The translations under genes and the position numbers were made by a program. The notes under the pieces were generated by a model. It saw nothing but the letters and a program-made list of their open reading frames with translations. It searched no databases and had not been told where the DNA came from. Shown here piece by piece: positions 23,745-33,849 of a DNA stretch of 64,000 nucleotides; the stretch's first letter is position 1, and each line of letters starts with the position of its first letter. The stretch is from Takakia lepidozioides (taxonomy: Eukaryota; Streptophyta; Takakiopsida; Takakiales; Takakiaceae): NCBI GenBank assembly GCA_030704615.1, contig CM060731.1, positions 62,478,756 through 62,542,755 on the forward strand, in the 5' to 3' direction.

Positions 23745-24867
23745 CACTACAAGAAAATGAGAGGGGGGGGCGGGGGAAGCCCCAGTTTGGAACGCCCGGG
23801 CGTCGCAAGCCCGTCGCAGGGTCGTCGCTGGAATAACGTATGGGTGCCGCAAGGTGACGCCGGCGCGACTTGCAACCCCCGGGTGTCGTAAGAAAATAAA
23901 ATTAAAAAAAAATCATTATCTGCGATGCCGCATTAGCGACGTCCAGGGGTTGCAAAGTGCGGCCCCTAGACGTCGCAGTTTAGGGGGATATATTTGAATT
24001 TAGGTGGGAAAATTTAAACTTCATAATTTGAATTTGAATTTGAAATTTGAATTTCAAAAACTTGTTGACCATTGATTCCGGTTCTATCCAATGGCAGTAC
24101 CTGCATTGTTCCACATATATTAGGCAATGCATACTTGAACATTGGACCTTCACGTTATAACATTTCTAAGACACTACAACCTAACCAACACATCTACGAT
24201 ACATCTATGTATCACAAAAGCAGTCTAAGTTTATATGTACATATCAAGAGTTCTTTCAAGTTCCTTCTAAAGGGGTCCATCTTGTGATGTCGGGGAATTG
24301 CAATCTCCGCAACTGCCCAGCCCCAACCCCAACCCCAACGTCGTCGCCGTTGCTACAGCCCCAGCGTCGGCGCCCCAAACGACGTCTTTGTAATATCCTA
24401 AGCTGGCTACGACACCATTGCGACCCCCTGGCGTCACAGCATTGGGTGCCCATGCCGGTGACGCTTTTGTGATGTTGGGAGGTGCAAGGCCCAAAAAAAA
24501 AAAAAAAAAATGGCGACACCGCTGCGACCCTCCGGCGTTGCAGCGTCGGGCGCCTCAGCGATGCTTTTGCGACGTCGGGAGGTCACTACGCCCAAAAAAA
24601 AAAAAAAAAAAAAAAAAAACCATTGCGACCCCCCTGCATCGCATTTTGCGACGGCGGGGGCGTCGCTAGGGACGCCCGACACTGGGGCTGTCGCAACTGT
24701 GACGCCACGCGCTTGGGCTGCGACGCCCCAACATCACAAACCTCAACGGCTGCGATACTACAGCGTTGCAAGAGGCGGCACGACGCTGCCGTCGCTGGTG
24801 CGCGCTCCCGCCCGCACCCATCCACGGCGAGGCGTCACAAACCCCCCCCCCCCCTCTTGCAGTAGTG
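23745..24867. mobile_element. Non-autonomous CACTA (En/Spm) transposon
   Basis: The left end is CACTACAAGAAAA and the right end, read inward, is CACTACTGCAAGA. Both carry the CACTA signature. The flanks are GTA on each side (23742-23744 and 24868-24870), the 3-bp target duplication of the family. Dense GCGAC/CGTCGC motifs fill both subterminal regions, as expected for transposase-binding repeats. The interior has poly-A runs (24488, 24593) and no transposase. Open frames in the GC-rich part are products of the repeat composition. Confidence 0.8.
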
Positions 24868-24870
24868 GTA

Positions 24871-25486
24871 GATCAATTTTTTCAAATCACTCTGCCCTCG
24901 AGACCAAAGGGTAAAATTTCTCTTCGATACATTCAGGCCATCAAATGAGACTAGCAGTCTCGGCCTTCCGCACCCTTCTCATGATCATTAAACCTGCAAT
25001 CTTAGTACTTCAGAGGGCTTGGTACAGACCCACCCTCCCTCAAAAGGGGTCAAAGTTAAAACCTGGCTTGGCCCCTTTCTCCAAACTGACTCGATTATCT
25101 TCTTACATGAGCACAAACTCGATCTGTACAAATTAATCAACAATCTTTTGACCATCTTTGGCCCTTAACCTCTGCCCTCTGGAAACCCACATCAGAAGGC
25201 ATAAAAAAGAGATATTGCAGTCTTAATCTCTCCCTCTCTCAAACAAACACAAGGGTCGGGATCCACAAAACTTGTGTACGTTAAAGACTTGTGAAGAATC
25301 AAAGGCCAATGGACTAGTGGATGGAATCAATCATTATGTACAACTTTGTTATAAAACTTGGGAGGATTGAAAGATACCTCTGAGCTTCACCAACAACGGC
25401 AAAATTGTCATCACGCCACATCACCTGAAACACTATCCCCAGGTTGCCAAAGACCAACTTCTAGAGTCCAATGTTGGCTGGAAATA
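24871..25486. other. Intergenic
   Basis: No gene or bounded repeat recognised between the CACTA element and the LTR-related block starting near 25487. Confidence 0.35.
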
Positions 25487-25677
25487 TGTGTCGTGCGTAT
25501 ACATATCGCTACACAACTACATCGTTGTCCAAAACCACACAACACATGTGCACACCACACACTAGTATACCACTAGTCCACCACTAGTCCAGCCACTAGT
25601 CCAACCACTAGGCTACAACTAGTCAGTCACTAAGCTGCCACTATGCTGCCCACTATGGCAGTCACTAGTCCACACAA
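25487..25677 (-). repeat. Extra U3-like block outside the 3' LTR (copy A)
   Basis: About 190 bp, nearly identical to 26005-26171 apart from small indels. It contains repeated CCACTAGTC motifs and on the minus strand begins TGTGTGGACTAG, directly abutting the LTR end ATCA with one extra T. The block therefore looks like the start of a second LTR joined tail to head to the first. See the finding on permuted LTRs. Confidence 0.6.
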
Positions 25678-26004
25678 TGATAAAGAAGAAGAATACAAGC
25701 ACAAGCTCATGCGAGCTCACAAAGCTGAAGCATAAACTCATGCATATATAACCTCATCATTCAAATACAAGTCAAGCCAAGTGCACCCCACGCCATAGGG
25801 AATCCACACTACGGCGCCATAGCTAGGCGCGGTGAGGCTCAACTCGAGAAAGATGAGTCTCCCGCGCTTGCCGTGAAGATAACCACTCCAGGGCCTAAAT
25901 CTGCCTTGACCCCTGGATTGACACTTGGGCCAATCCCAAATGTCAATATGTAAAAGCTAGCTATTTCCTACCTAGTTTCACACTAGTGGTAAAATAACTT
26001 GACA
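25678..26004 (-). repeat. 3' LTR, core repeat (327 bp)
   Basis: Starts TG and ends CA in both orientations (minus strand TGTCAAG to TTATCA). Direct repeat of 36158-36484 with 8 substitutions. On the minus strand it holds GTTATATATGCATG, a TATA-like site, about 250 bases in. Bases 25843-25857 (CTCGAGAAAGATGAG) are the candidate self-primer partner of the sequence beside the 5' LTR. Confidence 0.85.
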
Positions 26005-26186
26005 GCTGTCGTGCGCATACATATCGCTACACAACTACATCGCTGTCCAAAACCACACAACACATGTGTACACCACACACTAGTATACCACTAGTCCAAC
26101 CACTAGGCTACAACTAGTCAATCACTAGGCTGCCACTATGCTGCCCACTATGGCAGTCACTAGTCCACACAATCGCCCCCCTAGCT
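26005..26186 (-). repeat. Second U3-like block (copy A') with polypurine tract
   Basis: Near-identical to 25487-25677 but located inside the element. On the minus strand it is preceded by CTAGGGGGGCGA (26173-26182 region), a good polypurine tract for plus-strand priming, followed at once by TGTGTGG. This placement argues that A' is the true start of the 3' LTR, making the full LTR A' plus the 327-bp block (about 494 bp, TG...CA). Confidence 0.55.
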
Positions 26187-26431
26187 GGTGCTTAGGTCCC
26201 TCTAAGTCCAGGTAGCCACAAGATGTGATAGTGACCATAGCCTCACTAAATCCTCCACCACTATCCCTACTACACTCAAACTCGATAGATCAAGAGGCCG
26301 GGTGCAAGAGTTGCCCCATCGTTAGTCGCCGTCTTGCAACCTGTGAACTTGAGCTTGGGATCTCATGTATTGACTCCTATGAGCTTGGCCTCCCATGTCT
26401 TGTTAGGTGCCTCCAGTCGTGTCCACTGCCA

Positions 26432-26719
26432 TTATCCCAAGCAGTGTGGACACAACCAATCTCCGTCAGGAACCTTCTCAAGAGGTGGTGTCAAGCATCT
26501 CATATGCCAACCCCTTGAGCATCGATCACACACCAGCATGGTGGCTGCTCCTTTGACAGACCCATAGAGCATGCACCTCAAACCTGCAGGTACCACTGCC
26601 AAGTTTGGGTCAACTCTGTCATCGACATTGGGAAGGTGACATGGCACACAATTACGCACATAGTCCTTCCAAGTCATGCCATCCCGACCCTCCAAGATCA
26701 GGACCCCTGAGGGCAACAC
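26432..26719 (-). pseudogene. Integrase C-terminal tail with PHD finger
   Basis: In the same frame as the integrase upstream. After a short basic/beta segment (VLPSGVLILEGRDG) it carries a PHD-type zinc finger: LVCDRCSRGWHMRC, then PPLEKVPDGDWLCPHC (Cys-x2-Cys, His-x2-Cys, Cys-x2-Cys). The first Cys pair may be CVPC about 35 residues earlier, giving the C4HC3 pattern with an unusually long first loop. PHD fingers read histone H3 tails, so by analogy with chromodomains in chromoviruses this tail could steer integration to chosen chromatin. That role is inference. It ends at TAA (26432-26434). Confidence 0.75.
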
Positions 26720-26950
26720 CTCTCGAACCCTCAGAATAACATGCCCTGTAGTAACATCCAGAGTCGTAGGAGCAGTCTGCTACAAATAAACATAGTCACC
26801 AGGGCTAAACCTCCGAACCCCAGGACGATATCCTCCACCACGTATAGTGGCATACCTCAACGTATCACGGTGCTGCGCAATGGCAAGGTTCTCAAAAGCC
26901 ATGGGCATGACTTTCTTGAACAACTCTGCACGCTGATCACATGCACATAC

Positions 26951-28680
26951 CTACACGTCCGGATCGTCAAGGTTAAGGACTTGAGCAGTGTCCCTACGAA
27001 TGGCTACAGGCAAATCCGGCTCTCGGCCAAAGAGAAGGAAATATGGTGAGAAGGAGGCAAGTGATGTTTGTTTGCTGAACCTGTAGCCCATGGCTAACCA
27101 AGGAACCTGAAGATCCCAATCTCCTAGGTGTCCCTTCTGCAAACCATACTTGCGCAAACCCCTCTTCACCGTCTGAACAACTCTCTCTGCCAAGCCATCG
27201 GCCTCAGGATGATCCCGAGAAGTGGTGCGGTGGTCTATCAAGGCTTTATCACACAAATCCTGAAACTCCCCCAAGAACTCTCTCCCTTGGTCCGTGAGTA
27301 CCTCAGCTGGAGCACCAAATCGGCTAAGCACACGATCCAAGAATGCATATGCAGCCCCCTCACTAGCCTTGTCAGGCAATGGAACCAACTCAATCTACTT
27401 GGAGAAGTGCTCCACCATCACCAACACATATCTGTGGTGGCGCATAGTCAGTGGCAACGGTCCTGCGAAGTCAAGACTCCACTTGTAGCCCAATCCCATG
27501 ATTGGTAAAGGATGCAATTGTGGTGTAGGGGTGTTGAATGAAGCACACACCCTGTCACACACCATGCACCTAGCCACGAACTGTTGCACCTCTGTATGCA
27601 TACCACGCCACTAATATTGCCCCTGCAGTAAACTGTGAGTGCGTCGCACTCCAAAATGCCCCAACTTCTCATGAGCATGCCGCACTAACCGTGCACGCTG
27701 TGTGGGGTGAGGCACAATCCTCACCCGACCATCCTCCCACACTCGAAGTAGGTGTATCCTCTCCCACTTGAACCTCTTGGCTCGTTGCAGGATCCGATCC
27801 CTCTCCCTGGCAGTCATAGTGGTTGTCGTGTCTCTCGTGTGGAGGTAGTCCAACACAGCCGAATCCTCATGTATATCTATAGCACCACCTGGCTCATCAC
27901 TAGCCTCAGGGTCCTCAGACACTCCGTCTACAGTCATCCCTGTTGTAGGTCCAACCTGACCTCCCGATGCCAAGATACACAAAAATGCAGATGCGTGCCA
28001 TCCCGGCACCATCTCCTCGTCCGTCTCACCATGCCACCGAGCTCCAGTGTCATCCTGCTGGCTCATGCATGGATTGCGACTCAATCCATCCGCATCCCGA
28101 TTGACCAAACCCGGTCGATGCACAACCTGAAAGTCACACTCCTGGAGTATGAGTGCCCACCGTGCAAGCTTCCCCGTAAGCTTGTCTGACTCCATCAACC
28201 ACTTGAGTGGCTGGTGATCTGTGACAAGGGTGAAAAGATTGTCGTATAGATAGCACCTGAAGTGTGCCACGGCCCACACTGCAGCTAAGCACTCTCCCTC
28301 ATATGAGCTGTACTTAGCCTCTGCAGCGTTGTTGGAGCGGCTAGCATAAGCTACTACGAACTCTCTTCCCTCATCATCCACCTGTGTGAGCACCGCTCCA
28401 AGCCCCAACATGCTCCAATCCGTATGCAGCTGAAAAGGACGCCCCCTGATAGGTCGTCTCAGGATAGGCGTCGAGATCAACCTCGCCTTGAGCTCTTGAA
28501 AAGCTCGTTCCTGCTCATCTTCCCACTGCCACTCCTGGTCTACCTTGGTCAGCTTGGTTAGAGCCTTTGCAATGGTACTAAATCCCTTGACAAACCGTCT
28601 ATAATAGTTTGCCAACCCCATGAAAGCTCGAACTCGGCTCACATCCGTGGGGCGTGGAATTTGTGCAATGGCCTCTTGTG
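26951..28680 (-). pseudogene. RNase H and integrase of the gypsy element
   Basis: One frame from 28680 to 26720, broken by TAG at 27608-27610, near 27392, after DDPDV (about 26950) and before QTAP (about 26780). It begins with the thumb/connection text IPRPTDVSRVRAFMGLANYY. RNase H acidic residues are visible in TDWS, YEGE, TDHQPL and NRDADGLSR. Integrase follows with the HHCC zinc site (RHAHEKLGHFG, CMVCDRV) and the DDE triad (SLDFAGPL, LTDQGREF, DHPEADGLAER). These functions remove the RNA template and join cDNA to the genome. The stops make this copy non-functional. Confidence 0.88.
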
Positions 28681-29042
28681 GCTAAAGCATACTCTCCACT
28701 AGAGAGCTCCACCAAACCTGCCTCCCAGAGATCTTGAGTCCTCATCTGAATCAAAAACCTCTCCATGTCACTGTATCTATAGGGTCTCCGAAAGATTGGC
28801 GTGTCAGTGGCCAACTCAATACGGCTCTCTTGACCCTTCAGTGCTCCCAAGTCCTTCAAACTGAAGGCAAAGCAATTCCTGTAAGCCCTCAGGAACCACT
28901 GTATACGTCGTCTCTCTCCTCCGGTGACAATGGGTCCAATGTCAGGCTCCCAATTGTCCTCCATAAACTGCAACCTTAAGTCCAGTGGGCTTAGAGGTAG
29001 AGGACGCGTCCAGTGGTTGCTATGTTGCAACCTCTTGAGCAA
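28680..29042 (-). pseudogene. Reverse transcriptase N-terminal part; catalytic core deleted
   Basis: The frame opening near 29042 runs through FMEDNWEPDIGP, LRAYRNCFAFSLKDLG, and RTQDLWEAGLVELSSGEYA, the standard start of a gypsy RT. Right after SSGEYA (about 28685) the text jumps, with a frame change, to QEAIAQIPRPTDVSRVRAF, which belongs after the palm. The roughly 170 residues between, including the metal-binding YxDD box, are absent, so an internal deletion of about 0.5 kb is inferred. A single-base frame change also separates this part from the linker upstream (29020-28990). Confidence 0.82.
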
Positions 29043-29331
29043 TACTCCCTACCTGCTCAGTCAGTGACAAGGCCTCATCCTGCCCCATCATCTCATCCTC
29101 AAGGACTTCCTCCACCCGAGAAAAATCCCCAACCTCATCTTTCACCGCCACCTTGGCTGCCAACTCCCTTTGAACCTCGAGCACCTCCCACGTGTGCCAT
29201 GGATGCCTGCACCCCATGGTCCTCACATGCTCGCCCCCACTCACTGCCTGTACCGTCTCGGTAGGCAGAGAGACCATCGAGGGAAGTGTACTCCGCACTC
29301 TACGTCGCTCAGCCATAGCCAAGCTGATAAT
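29020..29331 (-). pseudogene. Linker between methyltransferase and reverse transcriptase
   Basis: Continues the gag-protease-methyltransferase frame after TAG at 29332 and ends at TAG (29020-29022). About 100 residues, acidic and rich in Glu/Val, with no recognisable domain. It probably separates the methyltransferase from RT in the ancestral polyprotein. Confidence 0.55.
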
Positions 29332-30290
29332 CTAGGTCAAGCAATTGAGATCCATTGTTTGCCCCAACACCTGACGACATGATGCCTCAGAAAGAGACGA
29401 CACCGCCGTGGTACCAGTGGGAAAACCCATTGCCCGCTCACACTCGTCAGCATTAGGCTCTACTAATTGCTGCAACTGAGCATCCCACAGGAGGCCAGGT
29501 CCACTATCCCGGAAAGCATGTGATCCTGGGAAGCTGAGCAGTGTAGGTAATGCTGCTCGTGGTTGACCCACCTTGTTGACCACTGCCAAAGGCGAACGGT
29601 CATCGTGTCTAACACGCTGAGACTGCCTCCCTGTGTCCAGAATGCTATCCACTGTGAGATGTGCTGGCCGCTGCACCCCATCAAATGCACGCTTGAGCAG
29701 TGCGGGTGGCATCAAATTAGTCCACCATAGCCGTGGACGATGAGCCCATGACCCCACTGTAGCTGCATCTAGCAACACTGCTGACCCAAGCCACGACCGG
29801 ACTTGATGCACACTGGCCATCACCCTGGCCCGAGAATCGCCCATCAGTGGCACATTCTCCAAGATGTATGCTGGAGATACAGCTTGATGAATCTGCAAGT
29901 GGGGCAAAACCCGCACCATCTCCCAAAACAGACCTGACATTGAGTCTCGCAATCCATTGTCATGCCCGGCTGATGAATGCCCTTGGCAGGGCCAACCTGC
30001 CACTACCAGATCAATGGAGCCAACCCGCTCCAAATCCTGCGCCCCCAGCAACGAAATGTCTGCTGGCAAGGCCTGTTGATATCCACGAACTGCAGACACC
30101 GGCAACAATTCAGGGTACCGCTGCACCAACTGAGCAACATGGCGAAGTGAAATGCGTCGTGTTGTCTCATCCCTCTCCACATACAGGTAACACCGAACTC
30201 GTACACTTGCCTGTAACACAGCAGCCAATCCGGTGCTGATCCCGCCAAACTAGTCCAGAAGACAAATGTCTTCATCCGGATACTACCACA
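29332..30290 (-). pseudogene. Cytosine-5 DNA methyltransferase domain inside the retrotransposon
   Basis: Transfers a methyl group from S-adenosylmethionine to C5 of cytosine. Motifs in order: motif I FGGISTGLAAVLQA (SAM binding, about 30250-30210), with TAG at 30250-30252 just before it; YLYVERDETTRR (motif II-like acidic residue); catalytic loop LVVAGWPCQGHSSAG (motif IV, nucleophile Cys in PCQ); YILENVP (motif VI, Glu of ENV); RPRLWWTN (motif VIII); a target region of about 90 residues; then DECERAMGFP (motif IX region) and VLGQTMDLNCL (motif X). The 298-codon stretch from 30228 is otherwise open, and all catalytic residues are kept. It is in frame with protease upstream. The short target region and GISTGL motif I lean toward a DNMT3-like or stand-alone bacterial type, while PCQGHS resembles DCM/DNMT1. 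The subfamily is unresolved. Confidence 0.88.
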
Positions 30291-30552
30291 CAATAGGTGT
30301 GGTGTCCAATGGAGACAACTGAGGTGGTCCTGGTGCAATCCCCGCACTCTCCTCCTCTCCTGACGGTACAAAAGCCTCCACCCAGGCTTGTTGCACCCGT
30401 CGATCAGTATCCCGCTACAAATCCTTGTTCGTGCCCCACAATGGAGTCTGAGCAACCATGGTAGGCAACTCCGCCATACCATACATGTTCTCCTACTCTC
30501 CAAGAGGTGGCACATCCTCTGAATGAGCGTTGCCCTCAAGCAACTCTCCAGG

Positions 30553-31476
30553 TCAATTCACTACCGCTGTGAATGCTGATAGTATCGGCATCTTGCCTCG
30601 TTGGGCAACCGCAACTCCTCCTATGAACGTCACAGGGAGCTGCACACGCCGGCCCTCCCCTGACTGCCATCCAGGCCTATAGGAAGCTGACTCCTCCCAA
30701 AAATCTAGGGTGAAGCCCATGGGGTACAACACTGCCCCACCAACTAGGACATCGTACGAGACCGCGTCTGTCACAATGGCCTTGGTTCGCATTACTGAGC
30801 CATCTGTAGGGTGATCCGGCCGTAGTCTGATAGCCAATTCACGCCGTGTCATGCCCTGAGCCTGCTCCGATCCTCCCAAAGCCGTCTGTATCTGGAAAGG
30901 ACAAGGCTCCATATCTGCCTCCGTGAGGCCCAAGCCTGCAATATCAGCTCTGCCTAACATCAATGGCTGAGCTCCCGAGTCCAACAAGACCCGCAGTGGC
31001 CGGTACCTCTTGCCTTTCGGTCCACTCAAACAGAAAATGCCATCCTGGTTGCCAGGTGTAACCATGGCGCGCTCAATGGCTGGACTAGCTGGCAGCTCCA
31101 TCAACCTGGCAGCTACAGCTTGCCATGGCGCCACCGTGGCAGTCTGCACCCTCAAATCCGAGGATCCCTCCGGCACTACACCTCCCACTATCTCCGCAGA
31201 AGATGAAGTAACCTCCCCACTCTCACAGAGTGTAGCTGCCAGCCTGAACACCTCAGCTGGTCTAACCCCCGGCGTCGCAATCATGGTAGCCGAGAACAAT
31301 GGAGCCTGGTACACAGATGTGGCCGCTCCTAGCAGCACACTAGCTGCCGTAGCCTTGGCAATACTAGGTAGTGGTGCTACCCGTGTAGCTCTCCCCAATG
31401 GCATAGTAACCTCCACCTCGGTAACAGTCGGGCGAGAACTAGGTGCCATGGATGGCGTCGACACTGTCTCCGCCAA
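30553..31476 (-). pseudogene. Retropepsin-like aspartic protease
   Basis: In frame with gag (TAG at 31522 lies between) and with the methyltransferase. The catalytic motif VLLDSGAQPLMLG is at residues 163-175 of the 307-residue open segment, followed by a strand-rich region ending in YDVLVGGAVLYPMGF, the second half-site typical of Ty3/gypsy proteases. It cleaves the polyprotein into mature parts. Between this segment and the methyltransferase lie TGA (30553) and three TAG codons within about 300 bases. Confidence 0.8.
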
Positions 31477-31521
31477 TGTGAATGACTGAGGAAGCCTAGT
31501 CTGACGACTTGCCTCCCCATG

Positions 31522-33186
31522 CTATGGATCCAACTCCACCTCTGCACCTCGTGGCTCAGGAACTCGTGCTGCTCCTCGAGTCACGGCTGCAGCAAACTCC
31601 ACCTGCACTAGTGGTAGTGCTGCTCCACACATGAATCCCATGCCTCCCATATCTCCTCCCTCAGGAGTAGGAGGTGGACCATCCGGCCTTAGAGCCGGTA
31701 CCACCTGAGCTGTAGCCATGGCAGCGAGCCTCTGCTCTAGCTGCTGAAGCCGGTTGGCCATGCCTTGGTCAACACCCTGACCTCCGCGTCCTTGGCCATG
31801 TTGAGCTTGCCCTTGGCCTGCACCTCGTGGTTGGCCACCTCGTCCTCTCTGGGCTGCTCCACCTCGCCCCCGGCCACCATTGTTTCCTTGGAACTGGCCT
31901 GGGCGCAACTCAGGATGCAAACCATAACACTGGGCCTCTCCATGCCCGTGCTTGCCACAATGCCCACACTGCAACTGTGCAGGCTGTGCATGTGCCGGCC
32001 CTTTGCCTCCCTCTGGGCAATCCTTCTTGACATGGGGTCCTCCACATGTCCAGCACACCACATCCGCCCGTTGTTGGCCAGCAAATGAAAGGAGAGACCC
32101 CTGCATCTGAGGTCCTCTCTGCCCTTCCCTGAGCTTCACCTGAGCCCCCTTGTTGCCTTGAGCACGTTGAGGTAGTGGTTGGCTAGGAGCACCACTACCC
32201 CGTGGCGTCTCCTTAGCAAATCGCACCATGACCACTCGTTCCTCCACCATGTTGAGCTCTATCCGCTCTGCCAGCAAAAACACATTTGCTAAGGTGGGTT
32301 GGGCCGCTTGTAGGAGAGTTGCATCCCGCACCCTTCTCCTCAGCTCTTTGTCCAATATCCCATACCAGAATTACACTGCCTGAGCTTCTGTAACCCCTTG
32401 GGTTACATTTATCAAGCGCCTCATGCGAGTGAAAGCCTCCCTCAAGCTCTCGGTCGGCTTCCGTTGGAACTCTTGCAAGCTCCGCAACTTCTCTGTCCTC
32501 ACCCTTTGGTAGTTCCCTCTCAACTCTTCGAAGAACTCCACAACAGGGTTGAAGGCAGGCACGGGTACTAGTGCTGGTGCGGTAGTGGCTTGGGTGGACG
32601 TCGTAGCTACTGTACCACCAGTCCCACTAGTCCCACTGCTACTTGCTGAAGCTGCCGGTGCAGCGGCAGGTGTAGCCACTGCCCTCGTGGCTCTAGTGCC
32701 CCTAGTGATGGAGACATAATCGGGTGACCAGTACATTGTCCACTCCTCGATCTCAACCTCATGCCCCCGCCTGAACTCATGGTAATCATCCATAGGCGGC
32801 CCCTCAAGGTGCTGAAACAACCCCTTCCATGCCATGAAAGGCGTAAATAGTTGTGGAGTGCGCATTTGCTGCAAATCACACCAACTATCAAACTCTTGGA
32901 TAAAATCATCCAACTCGATGGTGCCCACCGCCCTAGAGTACCTTCGTGGCCCCTTGGTAGCTCCATACATCTCCTCCATTGTGTCCCACAACAATGGCAA
33001 AGAAACAACTTGCACCGCCGGTATGAGTCCTCCTGATTCACAATCCGAATCAGAACCTTCCGTAGAAGACACATGAGGTGAAGGTGGCCTAAACCGCACA
33101 CCTCGTCTTGTGTACCCACTAGTATTGCTAGTGCTCGAACCGGCACTGTCCCCAGCAACTAGTGGCACCTCCGTGTTGACACTCAA
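31522..33186 (-). pseudogene. Gag polyprotein with two CCHC zinc knuckles
   Basis: Nucleocapsid/capsid precursor that packages element RNA. About 555 codons, broken once by TAA at 32371-32373 inside the conserved capsid text (AQAV, stop, FWYGILDKELRRRV), a retrotrans_gag hallmark. The N-terminal third is low in motifs, followed by an Ala/Ser/Thr-rich linker and a capsid helix block (FFEELRGNYQ, LREAFTRMRRLI). The C-terminal part has two zinc knuckles, CWTCGGPHVKKDC and CGHCGKHGHGEAQC, then an RG/GQ-rich tail that should bind RNA. It ends at TAG (31522-31524), after which the same frame continues into protease. Confidence 0.85.
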
Positions 33187-33849
33187 CCGATCATGAACAT
33201 GTCCCTAACCCCCTCTCCACAAGGTAACCGGGTAGAGAACCTGTTGCGGCTTATGGTTTGGAATACTAAGTTCCTAACATAGCCTACACCTGTACCTACA
33301 TCCACCGCAAGTACTCCTATGGTTGGCTGGTCATCACCTCCAACCTCACCACAGGAGAAACAATGATGGTCTGGCTGGTCATCACCCCAGCCTCACCATC
33401 GACAGCATGCTCTAGGACTGGCCGGTGATCAAATCCGGACCAATCACCTATAAAAAACAAGCGCCCACACAAAACTAGCATGGCACACAGTCAAGCATGC
33501 AGGTATGGAGGGGATCCAAACACAAGAAATCAGAACGACAACTCCCCCACACCAAAAACAACTCCACGGTGTGGCTCTTGCAAGGACACCCCAGCCCAAA
33601 CCCGGACTGACTCTTGCCTCCACCTACGGAAAGGTCTTGGCCTAATGAGAGGGTGGAAACTACGAGGAAGAGAAGCTAAAGCAATGCCTAACCCCAGCAT
33701 GCCCTCATCCCAACACTCTTCCTCTCCTCTCTTCCCTCACTTGCATGACCATGGGAATATCATGAAGATACTCCTCAAACCGCCCTCCACGAGCTTCAAA
33801 ATTCGGCCTTCAAGACCACATACCAGTCCTTAGGCAGTCCACCAGTGCC

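Noticed and set aside
24256-24950. GC-rich overlapping open frames inside the CACTA element
   Set aside because: They follow from GCGAC-rich subterminal repeats and poly-A runs and have no transposase motifs.
29013-29264. Plus-strand open frames across the retroelement pol region
   Set aside because: They are shadows of the minus-strand polyprotein with no independent family features.
26432-33186. TAG recoding or programmed readthrough as the reason for the many TAG stops
   Set aside because: Plant nuclear genes use the standard code, and the stops fall inside conserved motifs (integrase, motif I of the methyltransferase) as well as at domain borders. Mutational decay is simpler, though readthrough at the gag end (31522) cannot be excluded.
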